A DNA stretch of 64,000 nucleotides from Favolaschia claudopus. Taxonomy: Eukaryota > Basidiomycota > Agaricomycetes > Agaricales > Mycenaceae. The stretch spans positions 3,162,001 to 3,226,000 of the forward strand of contig JAWWNJ010000001.1 in the NCBI GenBank assembly GCA_037176885.1, given 5' to 3'. Numbering within the stretch: position 1 is the first letter of the stretch; every line of letters starts with the position of its first letter. The position numbers and the translations under genes are program-made. The notes under the pieces were generated by a model. That model saw nothing but the letters and a program-made list of their open reading frames with translations, was not told where the DNA came from and ran no database searches. Below are positions 38,101 to 49,268 of this stretch, piece after piece.

Positions 38101-39428
38101 CTGTTGTGTTCTCCGTACTTGGTAAGCAGCATCATTCATGAATCTCGGATTGCACTTCAACGATGGTGACAAGGGAAACGCCCTCTCGCGTCTTGTTGTG
38201 GAGGGGGCGACCTCGACGGTGACGTCTATAATATAATCCCCTTGAATAAATGCCCCGAATTCTCTCCCACACGAACTTTTTTCCCCGGAGACTACACACC
38301 GGCAACGAGACGGTTTGTAGACCATCCCAGTACAATGATCGACGTGGCTGAATTCGTCATCGAGTACATCAACAGCGATGTCGGTATCTCTTTGCTTTCC
38401 AAGCCGATGCTCAAAAAACGTGATCTTAGGTCCTTGGAATGGTTGCAGTTAACTGGCTACTCATCGCAGATTCGGAATCGAAGGGCATTCTTCACCCCGA
38501 TTGCATGAGACTCGCAGCCCTGCACTCAGATGCCGTTGACTATCCGAAAACTGGCCAAGTTGAGTTCTTTCTGCGAAGAAATGACTAGCTCTCAAAAGGG
38601 GATAGCCTGTTGCCCTCAACACCATTCCAAAGCCAAAATTAAAATCGAGGCCTGACTGGCATGCACCCGAAATTGGAGCAAACATTGGTATGTTTCCTCC
38701 TCTGATGATCAAGGATCTGCTCACGCATCCTGCCTGGAGATGAATTTTACAAGAGCCAACGAGCCATTGGAAAACTGTTCAGAGCAATCAAGTTGCCTGA
38801 CATCAAACCCGGAATTTCGCCTTTCGAGCGAAAAATGATCAAGGAGGGTCGTTTGGCCGCACCCCGAGTGGATGACCTAGCAGACACACTGAGTGGTATA
38901 GGTCTCGAGGACGACCCAATGGTGATGGCCATACAAGCCCATGTGGCGAGGTTTATTTCGACCAACTATCGCCCTCAAGAGACGATGGAATACGTCAGTC
39001 AGATCTTCAATCGCTATTCGTCTGAATTTCAAGGGCTCTGCATCTCGCATACGCTGTCGCAAAGTAAAGCTGCGCTTCTATCCGAGGAGGAGGCAGTTGT
39101 AGGGACGATTATCGCAAAAACATCACAACCGCGCAAGAGGCAGGAGCTTATCGCAGGCTTGAGGGAGAAAAGCGATTTACTCGTGAAGAGCGTCAAGGAG
39201 GAGTTGATGGGCGATGATGATGTGAGCTGGGATGAGTGCCTCATGCGAGCCTGGTTATCCTTTGAACTTGCCATTGAGCTTGCTCATGCGGAGCACCCTG
39301 TTTTTGGCGCTCAAAGCTTCATATGGATCACTTTGGGAGCAATATTGGACGCGGTAAAGGAACTTGAGGATGAGGCCAAAGCATCGCGTGCATCACGCAG
39401 CACGCGTGAAAGCGGGAGGCGTTACTGA
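35144..39428 (+). CDS. RNA-silencing RNA-dependent RNA polymerase (QDE-1/RDR type)
   Basis: Cellular RdRP that makes double-stranded RNA for small-RNA silencing. Exon 1 (35144-35212) gives MTSEPIAMDVYMQGINFSVN. Exon 2 starts at 35264. Core pieces, in order: RSNRVLRSFPKRHDYFLRVS joined to FEDEGGMKYRFDKEID; FTDGVGTMSLELANAIWDEL; YQIRWAGCKGMLSVDYQLKG and HVMCIRPSMRKF; YQDTAVAEVQRSTTSLRAFA; IPIKEGVTVVGVADVHQHLR and GEIFVCTREP; DVLISRSPTIHPGDVQLA. The catalytic loop CCGGGDLDGDVYNI has its DLDGD at 38209-38223, all three aspartates intact. TGQPVALNTIPKPKLKSRPD and WHAPEIGANI, then FYKSQRAIGKLFRAIKLP, follow. More than ten introns, all with plausible ends. There is no viral feature: this is the two-barrel eukaryotic type. 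Confidence 0.95.
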
Positions 39429-39550
39429 TTGTTTAATCCATACCATACAAGAGTGATTTGTACAAACCCAATGCCCCACCCTTTTTTCTGGACGCGACGC
39501 AGCGGCAGCCATGCAAGATGGCGAACAAAGAACCAAACACCCACATGCAC

Positions 39551-40146
39551 TCATGCTTGATTGCGCAGAACTGAGAATGGCGATTAGCATTCCGATTAGG
39601 GAGGCACGCCTTCGTACATACTCAGGATAACGGAGTCGCCCCTGCGTAATGGAACGCAACCCGTCAGAGGTAGAGAAAGTCGACAACGATTATACTCACC
39701 GCAGAAACATTTTGCTGATGAATCGGTCTTTGTTCACGGGCTTCTTGTTCTTACCCTTTGGGATTTCCGTCCACATCTGCGACCTTGTGAGACTAGTGCA
39801 CCCCGGGAGACATGGCAAACGCACTTCTTTTACATTTTCCAGAACCTGAATAGGATTCAAGTCAGACGAGAACGTAGACACAGTTGCGGGCAGCACACCA
39901 TATTACTGTGTCTGTCGAAAGCCTTCACCCGGGCAAGCAGTTTCTTGTCGTTCCGCAAAGAAATAAGAACTTGAGCATGATTTCGGACGGCTTGTTGAAG
40001 TACAGACAGAGGGCCTTGTGAGATCTCATGCTCCTCCAACTGGCGGAGTTGGGCTTCGTCTAACTCGGATTTTGGAACGTGGACGTATTGACTGTCAAGC
40101 GAGTGAGCGGCAGAGACAAGCAATGGTTGAGATGGACGCGCCTCAT
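39551..40146 (-). CDS. SMD2: small nuclear ribonucleoprotein Sm D2
   Basis: Core spliceosomal Sm-ring subunit. The protein reads [60 protein letters not shown] (Sm1), HSNMVLENVKEMWTEIPK, and [20 protein letters not shown] (Sm2), ending QA. The second exon lacks its own ATG. The only in-frame solution I find is a 5-nt first coding exon (40142-40146, ATGAG) and a 50-nt intron (40092-40141) that begins GC and ends AG, restoring MSQY, which matches the family's MS-x-Y start. Later introns at about 39830-39890, 39790-39830, 39650-39710 and 39565-39615 are GT-AG. It is head to head with pescadillo, 111 bp between starts. Confidence 0.92.
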
Positions 40147-40257
40147 TTTCGTGAACTGAAGGGTGGTGGGTGTATGATTCTAACGTCGTCGCCGATGTTC
40201 CCAAACAGACCGCTTTAGGCAACCTAATTTTGTTGGCTTCACTTCACATTTCACTCG

Positions 40258-42342
40258 ATGGGTCGTCTACGGCAAAAAGGCAAGGCTGGCGCCGCCAAAG
40301 CATATGTTACACGCACCTCTGCAATCAAGAAGCTTCAATGCTCCCTCGCAGACTTCCGTCGTCTATGCATCCTCAAAGGTCGAAAAAAAAATCTGGCTTA
40401 GATTCGCAGTTGGATTGATCTCTGTCTACTAGGCATATTTCCCCGTGAACCGCGAAATCGCAAGAAGGCTAACAAAGGCTCCTCTGCACCAACATCTTTC
40501 TACTATGCCAAGGACATTGCCTATCTAGCTCATGAGCCGGTCCTAAAAAAACTACGCGAGCACAAGGCATTTGCCAAAAAACTTTCGCGGGCTATCGGAA
40601 GGGGCGAATGGAGTGACGCTAAGAGCTTGGAGGACAATAAGCCTGTCTACCGTCTTGACCATATAATAAAAGAACGGTATGTTGCACGCGGATTTACTTT
40701 GGTTTTCAAGAACTTGAAATTGTCCAGGTATCCTACTTTCATCGACGCGGTACGGGACATTGACGATGCTCTGTGCATGGTCTTCCTGTTTGCGTCTCTG
40801 CCTTCAAACGCGCGCCTTCCGGCTTCGCTTACCGAAAATTGTGCACGTTTAGCTGCCGAATGGCAATTGTATGTGATGCACACTCGGTCATTGCGGAAGA
40901 CGTTTCTGTCAATAAAAGGGATCTACTACCAGGCGGAGATCATGGACCAGACTGTGACATGGCTTGTTCCATATCAGTTCACACAGAATGCAAGTGGCAA
41001 GTTTTCTATTTCTCTCGTCGTACTCACTCTTGGTTTCAGGTTCCGTCAGACGTCGACATTCGCGTTATGCTAACATTTCTGGAACTGTATCAGACTCTGC
41101 TAGGGTTTGTGTTTTTCAAACTGTATACAGACTCCGGCCTGGTCTACCCTCCGCCGTTGGATGTCAAGAAGGACGAGGGCGGAGCTGGTGTAGGAGCTTT
41201 CAGCCTCCAGAGCAGTTCCCAATCTGCATCATCTGTTGTCAGCAAAACGACGGCTGTGGAGGTCGATGGACGCCGAATATCTAGCAAGGATGTCCGACAG
41301 GCCATCAAAACCATGACCAACGCGGGGCCTATAGCCGACGACGACGACAATATGCAAGTTGCAGAAACGAATCCCATGGAAGTAGACGAAGAGTTCATTC
41401 CTCAGCAGTCTACATCGGATCCTCAGTCCACTTCTTCACTGACAACATTGAAAGCCCTCCAAACATTACCGCAATCTTTGACAACATCATTATTCTCGCC
41501 TTACACCTTCTACCTATCTCGGGAAAGCTCGCGGTCAATATTCGAATTCATTGTGCGATCATTCGGTGGCCGGATAGGATGGCCCACATCCTCTGGAAGC
41601 GGTTCTCCGTTCGACGAATCTGACGACTCAATCACGCATGTCATCATTGATCGACCGCTGGTCGAACGTGCGAACGAGACTCCAGAGGAGCGGGAACGGC
41701 GTCTGCGAAGAAAATATGTGCAGCCACAGTGGATAGTGGACTGTATCAATGCCGGTAAAATTCTTCTCGAAGAACCCTACGCACAGGGAAAGACACTGCC
41801 TCCGCATTTGAGTCCTTTCGGCGAGTACGAGGGAGCTTACGATCCTACGGCCGGTCAACAAACCCAAGGGGCCGACGAATCGGAGAGCGAAGACGAAGCC
41901 GTTGATCCTGAGGGTGAGGACGACGAGGAACAGGAGGAACAGCCGGCGGAGAAGGCCGCTCTCCGAGCGGCAGCGACCGCAAACGACCCTGCGTCATTGC
42001 GTGCTGCGGAATTGGCGGCAGAGGTTGCCGGCGTGGACTTTGGGACATTTGAAAAGGAAGTCCGGAAGTCGCGTAAAAAATCCAAGGCGCCGAGCAATGA
42101 AGAGGAGATGGATGGCGAGCAGGATATGAACAAGATGATGATGAGCAACAAGCAGAAGAAGCTGTACGAGAAGATGAAATACAGCGAGAAGAAGAAAGCC
42201 TCCGAGGTAAGAGTGTATTACTCGAGTCGCATTTGTCCGGCGCTGATTATGATATAACTTTTAGCGTGCGGTGTTGGAGAAGAAAAAGCATCAGTTGCAG
42301 AAAGACAAAAAACGCGAGTCGACGCGAGATAGAGCAGGGTAG
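40258..42342 (+). CDS. NOP7: pescadillo homolog (NOP7), 60S ribosome biogenesis
   Basis: Nucleolar PeBoW-complex subunit for 27S/25S rRNA processing. Starts [40 protein letters not shown]; after one intron, [40 protein letters not shown]. Further pieces are [58 protein letters not shown] and [25 protein letters not shown] domain follows ([40 protein letters not shown]). The acidic and lysine-rich C-terminus contains [20 protein letters not shown] and [17 protein letters not shown], and ends TRDRAG after a last intron (42208-42265). Domain order and length fit the family. It shares a 111-bp upstream region with SmD2. Confidence 0.95.
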
Positions 42343-42511
42343 TAGGGATGTACCATACTTGTACCACATAATTGAGGCCTATTGAGGCGTATCGACCTTT
42401 GCGTTGATCAGATGTGCCTAGACGAAAGTTACCGAGAGAAATAACCGGACGGGGAAGTCATGCGGCTGTGCCTGGCTTGAGAGTGTGCCGACTTTGCTGT
42501 CTCCAACTTTC

Positions 42512-45500
42512 ATGGTCGGGCGATTCTCACTTGGAAACTCGCAGAATCCGCCTCCACCATACAAGATCTCCGCCGCTCCTTTGCTGGTTACAGAGACCAC
42601 AACCACAACTCAAGTGTTGACCACCACAACCACTCACACCACTCATTTCTTCTCATTACCGTTGTGGAAGAAACGCCCAGCAACCCCATCTCAGGTCGCG
42701 CCTGCTGTGCGCCATACTGAGCTTCGGTCGGATGTTCAAGAGGACGGTAGACTGAATGGGCGAGACAGGCCCAGGGTGGAAAAGGAACTACCTCCTACAC
42801 CGCCAGACGAGACGATATATCCCGTCAGACTTGGAGGCTCCAGCAGTACAGCTAGCAGTAGCCATGCAACAGAGGAGGACATACCTTCCTCTTTCTTTCC
42901 AGCCCCGGGTTCCCGAAAGTCGTTTGCACCATCGCAGCCGACTGCCGCCCTAGCCCATGCGTCTTTGGGTTTAGGTCTTCCCCATGCCATGCGTAACGCG
43001 TCCGCCGCCTCGTCTTCATCCGAAGTTAATACCGTTGCTTTTGCGACCGGCGGCACAACGCCAGAATCTCCCCCTCAAAGACGCGATCTCCGCCGCGCTA
43101 AGAGCTCGCACAGACTACATACAACCTCAGCATTCGACCCCCCTGTGTCCATCGAAGTCTCAGCGTCCGAAGGTAATAAACGACGTTCCCGTGGCGTGTC
43201 GTTGGGGGCTACTGCCTCTTTCTTAGCCTTGGGGGGCTCGGATCTAAAAGGCAAAGCTAAGGAGACCGAAGAACATCCTGCACCTGTGCGCTCTCCTTCC
43301 AAAACTTCGCTGGCGCGTAGGGCTTCGTTTTGGACACGCAAGAAGTCCATGACAGTGGACGTGATCGAACCCACACCACCCCGAGAGAACGTTCCCCTGC
43401 CATCCTTGCCCTCCGTCCAACCATTGACCCCATTCACAATCGACGATCTCCCCATGTCCGCATCATCCGCGCATTCGCGACACTCCAGAGGACTATCCAG
43501 GAGCCATTCTGAAAGGTCCAGCATACCTCAAACGCCGCCGCCGCCCACTTCTAGTGACATCGGACATTCGCGACCGCGACGGTCCTCGCGACGACCCGCT
43601 ACCGCCGATTCAACAATGCGCGCCCCTCCCTTTTCAAATTCGCCTCCACCTCCCCTTCCGCCTCCGCCACTTCCACCCTCCCCCCTAGCATCAACTCCCC
43701 TCGTCGCCGAACCAGTCACCCTCACCAATGAGCCCAGTTCTGTCCAAGACTTGGGTGCCGCATCTCGCCGACCGCGGGCTCAAACAAACCCTCCACTACT
43801 GTACAGATTATCAATGAATTTATTTTCCCACTCGACCTCTCCATCACTCACTCAGCCACCCGCAATCCTACACGATTCTCCGCAAAATTCCCCTACCATC
43901 AGCGGCTCGAACTCCCCTCGCGTATCGTTTAACAAATCGCCCTCCGTCATTCCAAAACCCGAAGTAGAGCACGAATCTCCCGAAATTTATCTCAATCGAC
44001 TGTTACTTGCTGTGAGCAAGGCTGAGATAGCCGGAATCCTTGCTTCCAGGTGCGAAATTCACTGCACGCATACTGATACATCCGCGGTGAACTGATTTAT
44101 ATGCTAGTACCGATCCATTCTATATCCGTGCTTTGCGAGCATATATAAGCAATTTTGACTTTGTCGATGATCCCTTGGACATATCTCTACGCAAGTTGCT
44201 CATGCACGTTGGCCTTCCTCGGGAAACGCAGCAAATTGATCGAGTTATGGAAGCATTCGCTGGCCGTTATCTGGAGTGTAATCCCAATTTATTCACTTCT
44301 GACGGTATGTTTGTGGTCATGGGATGGAGACGTTCGCTCAATGTCTATCAGACCATCCCTATATTCTTGCTTTTAGCTTGATAATGCTACACACCGATGC
44401 ATTCAACAAGTCAAACAAGCGAAAAATGACGAAGGCGGACTATATCAAGAATACGAGACTACCTGGCGTGCCGCCCGAAGTGTTGGATGCAAGGCTGATT
44501 TCTTCCGTTTGAGACTCAAGCTTACCTCCCAACAGTGCTTCTATGACAATATCGTTGTTACGCCGTTCATTTTCGTCGAAGATCCATTGGATGTGAATGG
44601 GCAGCGCGGATTAGTATCCGAGGGCGGACTCCACAGGTCACTTTCAATGGGAAATCCTTTGTCGTCTTCCGCCAGCGCTTCGGCTACAACGATCCTGGGG
44701 AAAAATTCCAAAGTAGACCCATATTATCTCATCGCCAACGTGAGCATGTCATTGGAATATTTCATTCAATAGCCTTATACAATTGCGACGCAGAATCTGC
44801 TCTCGCCTTTACGTGTCGACGTTGACTCTTATGTGCCTCAAGAAAACCCTTTCACTTTCCAGGGCACAGCCGGTCCCTGGGATGAACAGGATTTGCAGTT
44901 AGCTTTTGCGAAAGCTAATGTAATCGAAGTCGGCTCAGCAACCAACTTCCGTGTCACGACCTTACTCAGTCTGGGTCCGGGTGGCGCCCCTCCGCTAAGT
45001 CCTGTTGGCGCATTTCCGGATGCAGGTGCATTTCCGGATGTAGGGGGTGAAGTTTCAGTCTTGAGGGTAACCAAGGTTGGAATACTCAACCGGAAGGACG
45101 ACTATCTTGAGGGTGGAAAGAAGTCTTCAAACCGCAAGTGGCGACCCTGGAGTGTAGTCTTGACGGGGTCACAGCTCCTTCTCTTCCGAGATCCTGCGTG
45201 GGCGACAGCCTTGCTTGCTCAGACGGAGTCACCCAATGTTCAACCCACGTTTCCGCAGACATTTTTCAGGCCAGACGAACTGCTCTCCGTGAAAGACGCT
45301 ATTGCCGTCTTCGACAAGTCATACACGAAGGTATGTATTCACTTGTAGCTCATGACGCTTTGCTCATCAGATCAGTATGAGAACGCTTTTCGGTTTGTCA
45401 TGCAGGATGGCCGACAGTTCCTACTGCAATCATCTAACGAAGGGGAACTCAACGAGTGGATATCCCGAATCAATTATGCTAGCACCTTCAAGACGGCGGG

Positions 45501-46722
45501 CGTTCGCATGAGACCCTTGGGAATGTCTGGTAAAGACGTTCAACTGACTGGCGTCGCTGCAGCGACATCCCATCTGCATGATCTACAGCATGCGCAGACT
45601 GCTCACCGAGCCCGAAGATGGGACAACGACGTACCTCGCGAATTGATGGGGATGCTGTCTGGTGAAGGAGACTCCCCTATCAAACAGCCTTTAGCGAAGC
45701 GTCGGCTCACATTGATTAGTTCAAGAAACGACATGGACCTCGATGTTCCCACCGCCCCGGAAATTGACGGCGCCGACCAGTTTAAAGCGACTTTCGACCT
45801 AGTCAAGGCAGAGTTGGCCGCCGGAAACTACAATTCGGAAGCAGATTCTCCCGTCGTCGAAGCTTTCCCAAATTCTGCTGTTTCGACCGCTAGTCACACC
45901 TCTAGACTGCCCTCGCGGTCCCACATAGTACAGTCCAAAGTGCGAGACTTGGACGCGAAGCTATCAGCGGCCCAGTCTCAACTTGATTCTGATCTGCGCT
46001 TCATTCGCAACATCGGTACCCTCACGCCGTTCCAAAAGGCTACCCGCGAGCGTCTCGTCGTTGCAGTACAAGGTATTGCTAAACGTGTCATGCAGGTTAG
46101 GCTGGAGATCACAAAGCTCTCATGCCACCGAGAGGTACTATCTAATGATCTCATAGCGGAGGGTCGTGACTGGAGTCAGGCGAAGAAACTTGCCCTTCAA
46201 GCAGCCACGGAGACTCTTCAGATACATGGAGAGGATCATGTGCCGCGAATGATTGTTACATTCCCTCCTAAAGCTGAGCCTCCGACGGAAGTCTCCTCCC
46301 CGCATCGGAAACGTTCCTCGTCTTCCCATCGACCCGATTCGACGTGCGACTCTTTCCACTCCGCGCTTGACTTCTCGGAGGATACCATCTCATCTAGCTT
46401 CCTGAGTGCATCACCTCGCGTGGATACATCTTCACCTCGGAGCAGCTCCTCATCAATCCAATCCTTCCCCTTCCCCGATGTTTCTTCCTCCAACGAAATG
46501 GAACGGGTCTCTTTTGGTGCACGACAGAGCGAAAGCTCGGATGTCTCCGGTCGATTCTCGGTCTCTCATGAGAAATTCTACACGGCTCAGGAAAGCCCTG
46601 AGCCTGCAGAAGATTGGGACCAGACGCGTTGTGCTCAACGTGTATCGCTTGTGCGAGTGCCGTCTGACATCCGCATATCCTCACGGTTCCAAACTACGCG
46701 GCGAAATATAGACAGTGGTTGA
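42512..46722 (+). CDS. ARF guanine-exchange factor with Sec7 and PH domains
   Basis: Activates ARF GTPases in membrane traffic; architecture like fungal Syt1/animal EFA6. Start at ATG 42512: MVGRFSLGNSQNPPPPYKIS, then about 500 disordered Ser/Pro-rich residues with polyproline (SPPPPLPPPPLPPSPL). The Sec7 domain is spliced from several exons: TDPFYIRALRAYISNFDFVD, PLDISLRKLLMHVGLPRETQ (the Glu after PR is the likely catalytic glutamic finger), RVMEAFAGRYLECNPNLF, PYILAFSLIMLHTDAFNKSN. The PH domain has VLRVTKVGILNRKDDYLEGG, KWRPWSVVLTGSQLLLFRDP and FVMQDGRQFLLQSSNEGELN with EWISRINYAS. A coiled coil (VRDLDAKLSAAQSQLDSDLR) and a disordered tail follow. A short duplicated FPDAG/FPDVG unit lies near 45010-45045. 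Confidence 0.9.
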
Positions 46723-47352
46723 GAATGGACAACATTAATCTAGGTTACATCGTATAATTTTCGTTCATCTTTGGCGTATCTTTATTCATGTAAGATGCTG
46801 TATATCTAGCTCTTTGCGTCGTCCAAGGCTCGCCGCTTCAAGCTGTTGGGTATCGGGGTAAGCGTCAGTTGTCTTGGACACAGGCAATCATGTTTCAGGG
46901 TCGCCAAATTCTCATTATGTAATGAGCAGAGAGCTTTTCAACTTTTAATGTACAGTGTGGTGGTCTATTCTATTTCGCGATCCTCTCAGGGTGCTTCAAC
47001 GTCCCTCTTGTCTACGTTCTTCGAGAGGTCATTTTTTTCTCGCCGTTTCGCGTACTGTGAGTCTGAAAGACCGTTTACCATACTAGGATGCATGTCATCA
47101 AAATTTCTATTATTGGCGACAGCCAAGCCACCGGCTCTTTTAGCGTACGGCGTACGCCGTACACTATGTTATCCACTTCCGTTCTTCGTCAAACTCCACC
47201 CACGTCTTCCCTCTTCCTGTTTTCGAAGCGTCGAAGGCCGACCTCAGTCCAATTGAAGGGAAAGGACTGTGCTGCAGAGGACGAAGCCCTGTGAACCTTG
47301 GGAGGTCTAGCACTATTTCATTGTGATCCACAAGCAAAGTGCAACATCCCCC
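46723..47352. other. intergenic with an 18-bp perfect palindrome
   Basis: About 630 bp between two plus-strand genes. At 47145-47162 the sequence GTACGGCGTACGCCGTAC is a perfect palindrome, about 190 bp upstream of the next start codon. The remainder is AT- and pyrimidine-mixed with no protein-like frames; it should hold the 3' end of the ARF exchange-factor transcript and the promoter of the next gene. Confidence 0.45.
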
Positions 47353-48386
47353 ATGCCTTCATCCTCCCCGTCGATGGAAGCGGCGAAAGATGAGGCGGCC
47401 TCCGGAAGTACCAGCATACCAACCGACACGCGACGCAGTTCATCGGTTTCCGGGCTAAGCCTATTCACAGCTGAGGATCGCTCAACTGCAGGGTCATCCG
47501 ATGCCGACAGCCAAACTGCTCTTTCAGCCTCTTCTAGAGCCGCGCGGCTGAGCAGACAGTTCGAGGAGAATATTCCTCCCCGACAGACGACGCGCAGACA
47601 ATCGTTTGACATGTCTGCCCGGGGACCCAATACCTCGTCTCCGAATCCCTCAGGCGCACCCGATCGTTGTGGACTTCAAGTCAAAGGCGGCGTCAGACGT
47701 TGGATGAGACGACCGGTGACCACGGTCGTGATTTCGGTACGGGGACAATGTCGGAACACCAGCGTGCCCTAAATGTGAAACGGGCCAGGAAGATGACCCA
47801 GGTGAGCAGAGCGGCGTATGACTTGCCCGTGAGGAATCCCTGATATCTCTATTAGCTTTTTGGGCAGGAACCTCCGTCCGAACTCATTCAGATTCATGAC
47901 GAGCGGGGAGAGGATGACACTTTTTCGGACACCGCTGCAGCCTTGACTATCTCGACTGCCGTTGCTCCGTTGAGGGATCGAGGTAATTCCGTGTCCTCCA
48001 TGGGGACACTTGGGCATGATGTCGAGGAAGAAGCCACTCCAACTGCAACTTCTGCGCCATTTACCACCATAACGGAGGAAACCTCGGAACAGAGCAACAA
48101 AACCAGCTTCCAAGATCGACGACGTCGCGCAGCCAAGCTTTCGCGTTTCTTTGGAGTTGGCTTCCAAGATATCGTGGGTTGGGCTCAGGGAGACACAACG
48201 ACGCCAGCGCCACCAGAGCAGCCAGAAACACCCCGCAGTCCAGTCAGCGCAGTCACCAGCTTTGAGGTCGACGTGAAAGTCAGCGGCCCGGGACGTCGAT
48301 TTTTCGGGGTGTTCAATGATCGCTCCAAGGATGTTGACGAGATGCAGGATGCGATCCAAAAGCTCAGAGGTCTCAGAGCCGGTTGA
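47353..48386 (+). CDS. conserved basidiomycete protein with repeated K-(L/M)-x-x-(F/L)-FG motif
   Basis: Starts MPSSSPSMEAAKDEAASGST; the first 120 residues are Ser/Thr-rich and disordered. A splice joins to ALNVKRARKMTQLFGQEPPS and ELIQIHDERGED (second exon from about 47869). A later stretch reads QDRRRRAAKLSRFFGVGFQD. These two basic segments, KRARKMTQLFG and RRRAAKLSRFFG, look like two copies of one short motif. The end is FFGVFNDRSKDVDEMQDAIQ and KLRGLRAG, with a third FFGVF. I do not recognise a known domain. One splice at about 47716-47762 could be drawn in either of two frames, so the junction residues are uncertain. Confidence 0.62.
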
Positions 48387-48532
48387 CCTGAGCGTCAAGG
48401 AGTTCGGGTTATTCACCCCCGCGAGCAGGAAACGCGGCAGGGAAGGGACTGTATTATAGTTTTAGTAGCTCTCATATAGTCCTTACATAGTGCACGACTT
48501 TTTAACGACAGTAATCCGTATTTTCTGGGGCC

Positions 48533-49184
48533 CTATTTTCGCATTAGCACGTAGATGGGTTCACCGAGAACCAGGCTGGTCAAATGCCGGTAAGATCCCG
48601 TTAGAGCCAGAAGCAATCCTCCGAAAGATGCATAAGCAGTCCTGCAAAAGAGCTTAAGATTAATTGGAGAGGGATGTAGACAAGCATTACACAATCTCAT
48701 TCGTTCCTTGATCAAATTTGTACACCTGCGAAACATGAAACTTTCCAAAACGAGACGAAGACGAAGAGATGGGCCAACCTTTCCGTACATGACATACTCG
48801 TAGTCCTCTTCAAGCCCGCGACGACCCTTTCCATCGGGCCGCCACACATCTCTGTCTTTGTCTTCTGGATCGTCGGCCGTTCCCTCAGCCCCTGAAGTGG
48901 TCGCTTGTGCACCACCGCGAGCGAGGGATGATGCCAGAGCTAGTGCAAAACTCTGGTCTTGTTGCAAAGGAAATAGCTCGATGTTATAGTCTAACGTGAG
49001 GTCCATGTCATAGTTTTTTGAATGGGCGTAAAGACGCGACACTGAAGACATCGAGTCAACTTCAATCGGTTCCAGTCGCCCAATCGTCCACCAGCCGACC
49101 TCGATCGAATTTTTTGCCCTCCTTATCGATCGCGTTTATGGTGAAAATGTCGTCAAAGGCGATGTTAGATGTAGCCGACGCCAT
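48533..49184 (-). CDS. RPB8: RNA polymerases I, II and III subunit RPABC3 (RPB8)
   Basis: Shared subunit of all three nuclear RNA polymerases. Exon 1 from ATG 49184 gives MASATSNIAFDDIFTINAID and KEGKKFDR. Exon 2 gives VSRLYAHSKNYDMDLTLDYN, IELFPLQQDQSFALALASSL and DYEYVMYGK. A short exon gives VYKFDQGTNEIV, and the last reads TAYASFGGLLLALTGSYRHL then TSLVLGEPIYVLMRK. The OB-fold motifs (TLDYN; EYVMYGKV; YASFGGLLM) are complete. The insert rich in Ala/Gly/Asp between the two OB halves is long but usual for fungi. Starts 84 bp from the hydrolase-like gene on the other strand. Confidence 0.95.
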
Positions 49185-49268
49185 TTAGAACACACAGATT
49201 TTTCGAGTAAGACTTGAGCAAGAAGGCAGAGGAAGAAACGCGCGATCACGGGGACAAAGTCGTGACAA

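Noticed and set aside
37000..38500. Possibility that the RdRP is a viral insertion
   Set aside because: It has the cellular two-barrel type motifs with DLDGD, host-like introns and host codon context.
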